Part shown: in pieces, positions 55,908 through 64,000 of the stretch
How the letters are laid out: each line of letters starts with the position of its first letter
How positions within the stretch are numbered: the stretch's first letter is position 1
Assembly (NCBI RefSeq): GCF_001642475.1
Contig: NW_019173952.1
Span: 186,001-250,000, forward strand
Length of the DNA stretch: 64,000 bases
Origin: Fonsecaea monophora
Lineage: Eukaryota; Ascomycota; Eurotiomycetes; Chaetothyriales; Herpotrichiellaceae
Direction: 5' to 3'
The notes under the pieces: generated by a model
Database searches by the model: none
The model's input: the letters and a program-made list of their open reading frames with translations, nothing else
What the model was told of the DNA's origin: nothing
Made by a program: the position numbers and the translations under genes

Positions 55908-56728
55908 ACTGGAAACTATGTCTGGTTAGATGACTCTCCGCGCAGAAAGTATACTCACTTACGCGACATGGCCAAAAGAACGGCAGACAGCTCAGCAGCT
56001 TGTGAGGCTCACTGTTGATGTTCCTTTGAAGTAGGAGGTTTTGGTTGAGTTGTCTCCTCAAATCGTACATCATCACAAGACTCCTCAGATTCACAGGTGC
56101 AAATGCGACAGAGCAGAATGACATTGTGTTAAGCCTTGCCATGCCACACCTCGGGCCGGGGCTTGGGAAAATGTGCTTCAGACGCTTAGGAAGCTTATGT
56201 CAATACGAAAGACACCAGCAACGAACTTGGGAACACTGACAACATAACAGGTTCTGTATACCCCAGCTACCACGCCCGGTCGTCTTCACTTCCAACACAA
56301 TCTATCAGTCTGACAGCAGCAAAGGTACAATGAAGCGTACTCAACAGCGGGCCGAGGAAAGCGTTCGCATCTCCGATGCATGGTTATTCCAAGCATGCAT
56401 AATTCTGTGCAGCGCAATAATGCTCGGTACAAGTACGAGGTAAACGGTTTACCGAATAGAGCAGCCACTTTTTGCGTGGGATTGTGGGGCCTGGAACCTG
56501 GAGTCCCCCACGCTCCCCGAACCCTCCAAGGTTCCCCGCTTGCCCGCTTCCTCCTGGACGGGGTCTGTATGCAGCGCTCATCTCGCTCAGCCATTTGCCA
56601 TGGTCTCCTGCGTCATCTTTACTTCAGCTTCTGTATAGGCGGCTAGACCGGGGCTTGCTGCTCTCCTTCTACTGAGGAGACATCCTCACCTCGCGTGGGT
56701 CACTTGACTCTTGCTCCTCCTTTCCATC
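55908..56728. promoter_or_regulatory. Shared promoter of the FATP-like and regulator genes
   Basis: Head-to-head spacing of 821 bp between start codons. CCTCGG (56149-56154, followed by GGCCGGGGC) lies about 245 bp upstream of the FATP-like gene. CCGAGG (56352-56357) lies about 375 bp upstream of the regulator gene, so the regulator could control its own gene. Confidence 0.5.
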
Positions 56729-59184
56729 ATGTCGTCGCCGAGCGCGGAACGTGAACATCAGCGCCATGAAATTAACAAGAGAAAAGCAAACGAGGTACCG
56801 CCCGACGCCGGCGGAAAGCGACGTGCCGCCAGAGCCTGCCTCTCATGCCGCAGTCGGAAAGTCCGCTGCGATGTGCTGAGGGATGGGCCGCCTTGCACAA
56901 ATTGCCGCCTGGACAACGTGATGTGTCTTCTCAGAGAGTCGACTCGCACCCGGGTTCGTCCATCAAGCGAAACGGTTGAAACAACTACCAGAGTGAATGG
57001 CACTGATGCTGACGCTGATGCTGACGTTGATGCGGATGCCAACGCTGATTTTCCGGTGGCACTTACCTTTGAAGGTACGCTTCACCTCCTTTATCTCAAC
57101 TTTCTCAAGTTCCACGACTGCTAAGTTCCATTTCTTCGTCACTCAAGATGAAAAGGACTAAACAGCCCTTACTTACTTGAATTGCAGGCTCACGAGGGGC
57201 GCAAACTGCGATACAAGCCTCGTCCCCGGCCGGGAACAGAGCCAACTCACGTAGAAGCTCGACGACCAGCCCCGTGGCGACCTCCACCGGTCCTACACAC
57301 CTTTCAGCAGACCACCAAGCTCAGGGACTGCCGTCGTATATTCGCCCGCTTTCTAGATTACTGAGTCCGGAAGACCTCGAATATCTAACTAAGAAAGGTG
57401 CCTTGACACTACCGGATCGCCAGCTTCAACGTGAGCTTCTTCGAAAATACATCCAATATGTCTATCCCTTTATGCCAGCCTTGGAACTGTCGGCCTTCAT
57501 TTCACCGATTGTTCGCGGTGATGGGAATGGCTCGGTTAGCTTGCTTCTGTTCCAGGCAGTCATGTTCGTCAGCGTCACGTTCGTTGACCTCGAGTATCTT
57601 CAGGCCAGAGGATACCAGAGCCGCAGATCGGCGCGGAAGATCTTCTTCGAGAGGGTGCGGCTGCTCTACGATTTTGATTGCGAGACCGATAGAACCACCA
57701 TCCTCCAGGCTGTGTTGCTGATGACATACTGGTACGAGACGCCAGAGGACGAGAAGGACACGTGGTATTGGACCGGCATCGCGCTGTCCCAGGCCCAAGT
57801 CCTGAGCATGCACCGAAACCCTGACTACCTGGACGTCGGACCGGCAGTGAAACGCTTGCGAAAAAGAATCTGGTGGTCCTGCTTTATACGAGATCGCCTT
57901 ATGGCCCTAGGCATGCGTCGGCCGACACGAATTCGGACGGGCGACTTTAACGTCCCCATCCTGACATTGGACGATTTTGAGACCGACCCGTTCAAAGACG
58001 ATGTACTACGATACCTTGGACGGCTGCCCATGACGGAAGATATTGTGGCCAAGAAAAGAATTTCAATGGCTTGTATTGAGCTTACAAAACTCTGTATTCA
58101 TATTGGGAATATTCTCTTCACTCAGTATTCGATCCTAGGCAACCCAACTGGTGCGTCGGAGGAGAACATGACGATGATGGTGATGCCTCGCAAGTCCACC
58201 GAGCAAATAAATGACATGATCAAGTGCGATTTCAACCTCCAGGACTGGCTTCAAAACCTCGATCCCACATGTCGCTACGAGAAAGGCTGTCCCTCGGTCG
58301 AAGAAGGGAAAGGAACCCTGTGCGACGAAGGTCGGAGAGTTTTAAACTTCCATCTGGCCATGATACACATGGCTTACCTCACGGCGACGGCAATCTTGCA
58401 CCGACCGTGGGTACTGCGCTCGAATGCGAGTGCCGGTGCCGACAATCGAATGAATGTCCTTCTGTCGGGCAACAAGGTCACCGACGCCGCCATCGGAATC
58501 ACCGAAATCGTGTATGATCTCTGCAGCTCGGGACAGATACGATACGCCTCCACTACCACAATTCCGGTGCTTGTGTCAGCCATCCTCATTCACCTAATCG
58601 ACATTCGCTCTTGCCGAGAGGAAGCTCGGTATACTTCGATAGGGAGATTCTACCAGTGCTGGCAAGCCCTCCAGCATCTTCGAGAGATGTATGCTTCGGC
58701 GGACTACGCTGTACGGTTTCTGGAGACAGTCATCCGAAAAGCCAACGTCCACATCCCCATGTTCAAGATAGATCCGTTACCTGCGAGTCCGAGACTCCCA
58801 CCCCCACAGTCCGGAGAATCTCATTTCCCGACAAGACTTACCAGCAATTCCGTCGATCCGCCTGGGATTGAGCCTGTAGGTCAGCTCGTCACGACGGACA
58901 ACCTACACTCAACCTTCCAGAACTTCAGAGGCACGCCCACCGATACCACAAACACCGGCGTGAGTGGCTCTACTATGCTTAACAACAATAGGCAGGGATT
59001 CGGGACGACTTTGCCATCACGTACGGAAGCTTCATCATTTCTAGATTCGGACTTACCAAACACCATCAACGTTGACCCACAAGGTAATATGTGGACTGAA
59101 TATGACGCGGACGCCGACCTGCTCCAAGCACTGGTTCAATTTGACGCCGATTCAACAATATTTACCTCTGGAACAGGAGTATGA
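56729..59184 (+). CDS. Zn2Cys6 transcription factor, FarA/CTF1 (fatty-acid regulator) type
   Basis: Two exons (56729-57074, 57188-59184) give about 780 residues. The zinc cluster has Cys37, 40, 47, 56, 59 and 66 within ARACLSCRSRKVRCDV and CTNCRLDNVMC; this wording matches FarA/FarB and cutinase transcription factor 1, which induce peroxisomal beta-oxidation and cutinase genes in response to fatty acids by binding CCTCGG. An Asp-Ala repeat (DADADADVDADANAD) lies just after it. The fungal-specific regulatory domain begins near LPSYIRPLSRLLSPEDLEYL and includes QAVLLMTYWYETPEDEKDTWYW, KRLRKRIWWSCFIRDRLMALGMRRP and ITEIVYDLCSSGQIRY. The tail is acidic and likely activating. It sits in the middle of the cluster and probably controls it. 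Confidence 0.93.
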
Positions 59185-59826
59185 GGTCGAGACTCTGGAG
59201 AGACACTCAAATTGTGTTTGTGATCTCCTCATGAAAGGTCATGATCATTGGAGTTCTTGTGTGTCAGGCGCGAAAGTTGATATGTAAACTTTCTCCCGTC
59301 GGTTTAAAGATTCCTCGGACGTAGTATCACATAGTGTTGATTGTTCCGAGTAGAGTCAGTCTAAAGGGGGTCAATGACTCCCATCAATAATATATTGTGT
59401 TACCAACAAGGCAAAATTCAGCTTCGCGTCGACTAACAAGATTCTGCACGTGCGCATTGCCGAGGATTCGAGTTTTTTACCCCTCGGGCCGAGACTTCAG
59501 ACATGTAAACAAGCATTGGACCTTGACTCGAACATGACAGCTTGAGCGGGCTCGTATAACAACGCATGCGCAAGGCTGTCCCTGTCGCAATCAGGCTATT
59601 CTAGCTACGCAGTTCAGACCAACTGGATCCCTGATCCCAGTCATCAGCAGCCTCTGAGTCGTTCTGATCATCGTTGACGGCATCTGAAACGTGAAATGTG
59701 CTGCCGCCGTGGTCAATAACGACCGCATAAATCGACCCTGTTGTCTGTTCAAAACACCTTCTTGAAAGGCAGACACCTTGTTCCATTTTGAGTTCCACAA
59801 AATACTCGCCCTGTCTCGCTGGTGAC
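59185..59826. promoter_or_regulatory. Promoter of the thioesterase gene, two hexamers
   Basis: CCGAGG at 59460-59465 and CCTCGG at 59482-59487 lie about 340-370 bp upstream of the thioesterase start. The left part is the 3' UTR of the regulator. A minus-strand frame at 59591-59963 is antisense to the thioesterase start and is not called. Confidence 0.45.
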
Positions 59827-60951
59827 ATGTCAACCATCGAGCCGAGAAGCTCTGGAAAAGGATCACAGTCCGTGTCCCCAATCGAGCGAGAGCTCTCTCT
59901 TTCACGAGCGAGGAGTGATTCTGCTGGCGGAGAAGAGGTTTTCACCAATAAAGCGCCCCTCACGCTTCCACCATGGGCTCGAGGGGTTTACGGCGGACAG
60001 ATCATCGCCCAGGCATTGCTGGCTGCCTACGAGACCGTGCCCGCGGCATTTGCCGTGCATAGCATACATTGCCATTTCCTGAATGCCGCGACTGTCGACG
60101 CTCCAATCGTCTACCACGTGGAGAGAGTTCGCGATGGATCAACTTTCACCACTCGAGTCGTCCGCGCGAGACAGAAGCAGAGACTCGTCGCCTCGGCGAC
60201 CGCCAGCTTTACTCGGGAAAGGACTGGGGCCAAGTCACTTGAACATGCATCGTCAATGCCGGACGACGAGACTCCGCCTCCTGACGACCTTGAGGCCCAC
60301 TCACAGTCTGCCGCGGGTCAAGCGGACCCAGATCGTCCGTGTGACTGTGTGCGCTCTCGTCTGGAAAGTAAAGGTCTACTACCCCATGAGCGAAGAGCTC
60401 GGCAGTGGGTGCGAGCCCGTGGCAAAATTGGGGAGAGATCCCCTCCTGACGGCGATGACAGGGGAGTTGGTCCCGGCTCGCAGGATGGACATCGGGCGCA
60501 CGTCGCGGCGTTGGCCTACATGAGCGACAACTACTTCATCGGCACCGCCTATCGCGTCCACAATGCTTCTCGCTTTTCTGGCCTGTCGTCACCGCACCCC
60601 ATGCTGGCGAGGACAGAGACCGCCGCCGCCGCTGCAGGATCAAACCCTGCGGCCGCGCAGGCGTATTTTGACTGGCTGGCCAAAGAGGAGCGCGACGACA
60701 ACCAAGACGCCCCCCGGAACGACCAACGGGTGGAAACGATGGCGACTCTCGATCACACCATCTTCTTCCATGAGCCACGGCACTTTCGCGCCGACGAGTG
60801 GCTCCTGTTCGAGATGGAGAGCCCCTGGGCCGGCCACGAAAGAGGTCTGGTGGCGGGACGGATCTGGAGCCATCGGGGCACTTTGGTCGCTACGTGCGTG
60901 CAAGAAGGCGTGGCGAGATTATTCCAACGTCAAAGCCACAGTAAACTATAG
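59827..60951 (+). CDS. Acyl-CoA thioesterase, TesB/ACOT8 type, PTS1 (SKL)
   Basis: This double hot-dog enzyme hydrolyses acyl-CoA to free acid and CoA in peroxisomes. The intronless frame from 59827 gives 374 residues. First hot-dog: FTNKAPLTLPPWARGVYGGQ, IAQALLAAYETVP, AVHSIHCHFLNAATVDAPIV, and VERVRDGSTFTTRVVRARQ. Second: AALAYMSDNYFIGTAYRVH, TMATLDHTIFFHEP, LFEMESPWAGHERGLVAGRIWSH, and GTLVATCVQEGVARLF. The link between them (about 155-230) is longer and less conserved than usual and rich in Arg/Asp/Gly. The C-terminus SKL is the consensus PTS1. It is convergent with the thiolase gene, 81 bp apart. Confidence 0.93.
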   Translation: MSTIEPRSSGKGSQSVSPIERELSLSRARSDSAGGEEVFTNKAPLTLPPWARGVYGGQIIAQALLAAYETVPAAFAVHSIHCHFLNAATVDAPIVYHVERVRDGSTFTTRVVRARQKQRLVASATASFTRERTGAKSLEHASSMPDDETPPPDDLEAHSQSAAGQADPDRPCDCVRSRLESKGLLPHERRARQWVRARGKIGERSPPDGDDRGVGPGSQDGHRAHVAALAYMSDNYFIGTAYRVHNASRFSGLSSPHPMLARTETAAAAAGSNPAAAQAYFDWLAKEERDDNQDAPRNDQRVETMATLDHTIFFHEPRHFRADEWLLFEMESPWAGHERGLVAGRIWSHRGTLVATCVQEGVARLFQRQSHSKL

Positions 60952-61032
60952 GCAGTCAGGACGTTATTCTGGTAGGTGTAGAGTCGTCACATCTAAATTC
61001 TGATATGAGGTGTATTCAGTCCGATCCAATAT

Positions 61033-62508
61033 CTACAAGTGGGCCTGAGCACCCAGCCTCTCTCGGGTATCCCCCAAAGCGAAATCATTCCGGTGTTTCT
61101 TGCTCCTGGCCTTGTCGGCGTCCTGGTCTGTGATGCCCCGGGCCTCGACCGCAGGATTGTAGCCTAACCAGCTGGTCCGTGCGATTTCCTCGCTACCTAC
61201 TTTCCGGTTGACCTGGCCATCGGCGCGCTTGTAGATGTTGATGACCACAGCGCCTCCGAGGCCCAGGTTATGCTGCAGCGCCACCGACGTCCCGTCTACT
61301 AGGCGATTGTTGGCCCATCCACGCAGCTGCCAGGTCAATTCGGCGCATTGTGCCAAACCTGTCGCCCCGATGGGGTGTCCTTTGGAGATCAAGCCGCCTG
61401 ACGGGTTCACCACCACCTTCCCACCGTAGGTGATGTCGCCTCGGCGGACCATCTCGTGGGCCTTGCCAGGTTCACAGAACCCCAGAGCATCCACGACCAC
61501 CAGCTCATTGGTGGAGAAGCAGTCGTGCACCTCGCAGACCTTGACGTCGTCCGGCCTGATCCCGGCTTCTGTCATGGCGGCCCGAGCGGCTCGCTGGGTC
61601 ATATCGTAGCCGACAAGCTCAATGGCACTTGTCTGGAAAGCCTTTTCCGAGTCCGTCAGGAATGACTGTCCCGCCATCAAGACCGCCTGGCTCTTCAGAT
61701 GCGGTCGGGCATCTAAGAATCTCTGCGAGACGATCACGGCTGCGGCGGCGCCGTCACTAGTGGGACTACATTGGAGTTTCGTCAAGGGCGCAAAGATGTT
61801 GGGCGAATCCAGGACCTCCTGGAGAGAATACTTCTGGCGGAACTGCGCATAAGGGTTGCGCTGAGAGTGTTCGTGCGAGATGCGGCCAATCTCAGCAAAG
61901 TCCTCTGCCGTGGCGCCGTACCTGGGAGTCTCTTTGGTAAGTTGATTCATTGAGTGCCTGGGGCAAGAATAAAAAAAATGGGACGGAGGGAGACAGGACA
62001 GCCAGACTCACTTTTGCATATACTCCCGACCCGCGTTGGCGAAATACTGTGCCGTCAAAGGTGCCTGTTTCTCGATGCCGACTAGTTCCCTCATCTTCGC
62101 GGCGAAACGTCCACTGGAACTGGGTCGGTCGCCCCAGACACTCTTCAGGCTTCCAGGCTGCATCTTCTCAAAGCCCACCACCAGGACGCAGTCCACATTG
62201 CCGCTCCTCACGAGAGTCCGAGCCAAATAGAGGCCCACGGACCCTGTCGCACAGGCATTGCTCGTATTGATGATGGGGATGGTAGACATGCCAAACTGGT
62301 AGAAGACGCGCTGACCCGACGTCGAGTCGCCATACGCGAAACAGGCCACCCCGTGCTGGACGTCGTCATAGTTTATCTGCGCATCCAGCATGGCCTTGAC
62401 GCCGGCCTCGTAGCCCATGTCCGGATACTCGCGCAGCCCTCGAGGCTTGATGAATTTCGTCATACCCACTCCAAGCACGTAGGCTTGGTTGTCAGGTGGG
62501 TTCGCCAT
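61033..62508 (-). CDS. SCP-x-type thiolase, C-terminal AHL
   Basis: Two exons (62508-62012, 61957-61033) with a 54-nt intron give about 473 residues. It has the SCP-x/thiolase-like order: AYVLGVGMTKFIKP at the start, the nucleophile region INTSNACATGSVGLYLA with Cys86, PTSDGAAAAVIVS, CEVHDCFSTNELVV (His310, Cys312), and NPSGGLISKGHPIGATGLAQ with His360. In animals this enzyme cleaves 2-methyl-branched 3-ketoacyl-CoA, as in bile-acid side chains and pristanic acid. There is no sterol-carrier (SCP2) domain at the end. AHL fits the PTS1 pattern. CCGAGG is about 180 bp upstream. It is probably the last step of the pathway encoded here. Confidence 0.94.
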
Positions 62509-63922
62509 TGTTGATGCTGGAGAAAGTAAAGCCTGAAAACCTTTGCTGCAAAAGACACAAAACTTGAAAATGACGTGGAAGGAGGAATCTAGCACCTCAC
62601 CTCAAAACCGTGTAGTTTACGAGGAATTTGTTTTCTCAAAGATAAAACGAGCAAACCACCTGATCGTTGGGTGGTTACATGTTGGCCGAGGTAGACGAGG
62701 CTTCTCGGAGTGAGACGACTTCAGTGTGGGAGCCTCGCCTGAGTTCCGGCACAGCTTTGTCGGCACTTTCTGGCCCGATCGCCGTCAAAACGGTGGCAGT
62801 CCTACAAGCTGCTGTGCATCAATCAGCCTTCAATAACAATCCAGTAAGCTGGAGGTGGTAGCATCACTTTCTCGAGAGTAGAAGAGGGCGGGGGTAGCGG
62901 AACGGGAGATAAAAGAGACATGACTATAAGCCTGTCGTCCTTCTCACTGCTACCGAGATAGGATCATTCGGTGGAACACTGATTAAGTACTGATCGCACA
63001 GAGTGAAGTCCAATCTACTTTCTGTCTCTTCTCCCCGCTAGGTGGAAGACCTTGTTCAGTACAGACTCTTCCAGCATCACCATGGCCGAGAGCTTTTCGT
63101 TCTAGGTATACACGAGTAAAACATCAGGAGAAGTCAGTCCCCAATCTCATGCCATGGTCGCACCCGATGTGAGCCACAATGAGGCGTGCTGGAATCCGGC
63201 ATCCCGGCATTTCGGAGCGGAGCGACCTCTTAGCGAGGCTGACACTCAGTCGCAGTAGTGGAAAGCCCCAGGAAGGTTTGTCTCTCGAAGTTGTAACATC
63301 GACGCCGAGTCCGGCTGCTTTGATACGAAGCACGGTATGGGCGGAACGAAACCTGCCGAAACAGAATCGATGGAACATGGAGTGCACATCTTCTTCGGGA
63401 AGCCGACAGTATTTGATCATGGCATCGGCCTCCGGCCCGAGGAAGAAGAATGCCAACATCAGCCCAGGCAAGTGATGAGGAGTAGAGACTATGAGCCAAT
63501 AGCATTGTCTGCGAGTGAGACTTTGTGGTGGTTGAGACAACTATATTAGCAAAAGTCCAACTATCTCTGGGGTTCTATCCCCCAATTTCTTTTGAGCTGC
63601 TAAGGAGCGTGGCCAGCTATGTATTGTAGAGAAAACATTAAGAGAGTGTCATTGTTTTGTCGTAGTGCATGGGCGACCTGCTCATCCAATCCATCGGAAC
63701 ACTGATTATTCCACATCGCGTGCTCTGAAATCAAGCGGCTCACGCTTGACCATCCCTGCCTAGACATTATGGAAGGGATTTTAGTCTTCATAAAAAGCTC
63801 GACAGATACCGAACAATTTTTCTTTCGAGCGGCCATAAACTTTCAATGTATTGTTTTTTTTTTTTGGATGGGAACTACGTTCCTCGTCCCAAGTTCGGTT
63901 GTCGGGAAGTACAGTCTGTGGC
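62509..63922. promoter_or_regulatory. Promoter of the thiolase gene and right intergenic region
   Basis: CCGAGG at 62686-62691 lies about 180 bp upstream of the thiolase start. Further right no gene is recognised: frames at 63124-63540 on both strands are overlapping and without family features. A T13 run is at 63854-63866. Confidence 0.4.
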
Positions 63923-64000
63923 TTACCAGCCAGAACCGTAGCTTGATGTGGTGTAGGAGGTGTAGACTGGGTAGCTGGAGGTGCTATACGTGGTCGTGTA
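63923..64000 (-). CDS. Possible 3' end or exon of a Ser/Thr/Tyr-rich protein, cut by the window edge
   Basis: Reading left from the window end, the minus strand is open and encodes a low-complexity run (YTTTYSTSSYPVYTSYTT, then SSYGSGW) and a TAA stop at 63925-63923. The same place also reads as a donor (CTG/GTAAGC), so it could be an internal exon. Such Tyr/Ser/Thr runs occur in fungal surface and RNA-binding proteins. It is too short for a family. Confidence 0.35.
   Translation of the reverse strand, partial: YTTTYSTSSYPVYTSYTTSSYGSGW

Noticed and set aside
1..64000. tRNA genes, rRNA, CRISPR arrays, transposons, viral genes
   Set aside because: I looked for B-box-like GGTTCGANNCC, direct-repeat arrays, transposase or reverse transcriptase motifs and found none; a formal scan could still find a tRNA.

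Overview
The window is nuclear DNA of a filamentous ascomycete (Pezizomycotina). The evidence is short introns of about 49 to 200 nt with GTRAGT-like donors and CTRAC-like branch sites, a HET-domain gene, a Zn2Cys6 regulator of the FarA/CTF1 type, an Rck2/Srk1-type kinase and an Rng2-type IQGAP. A eurotiomycete, perhaps black-yeast, origin is only an impression. I recognise no CRISPR, tRNA, rRNA, transposon or virus.

Layout. 1-12.6 kb: a gene-poor start, an unrecognised conserved protein, a DJ-1/PfpI protein, a weak zinc-finger-like ORF, a ~160-bp tandem array with splice-like signals, and indoleamine 2,3-dioxygenase. 12.6-22.7 kb: a HET-domain gene, an MCT-like MFS transporter, an Rck2/Srk1-like kinase and a hypothetical gene. 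A 3.4-kb gene-poor stretch follows. 26-42.7 kb is a housekeeping block: IQGAP, IMP dehydrogenase, a Nudix hydrolase, Ssu72, an Nbp2/Skb5-like SH3 protein, a Pmp3-family protein and the F1-ATPase assembly factor Atp12.

43-62.5 kb is the most interesting part. Eight adjacent genes look like one catabolic cluster: an acyl-CoA dehydrogenase, a two-domain Fox2-like SDR protein without the hydratase domain, a 4CL-like acyl-CoA ligase, a sugar-type MFS transporter, a FATP/Fat1-like acyl-CoA synthetase, a FarA/CTF1-like Zn2Cys6 regulator, a TesB/ACOT8-type thioesterase and an SCP-x-type thiolase. Five of the enzymes end in peroxisomal PTS1-type tripeptides (SRL, AKL, ARL, SKL, AHL). CCTCGG/CCGAGG hexamers, the known FarA/FarB target, recur upstream of every enzyme and transporter gene. 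I read this as a self-regulated peroxisomal beta-oxidation-like cluster for an unknown carboxylic acid; an SCP-x thiolase with a FATP-like ligase suggests a branched or isoprenoid side chain. The first SDR domain of the Fox2-like protein has lost its catalytic Lys and its NNAG motif, and one of its introns would need a GA-AG splice. No enoyl-CoA hydratase lies in the window.
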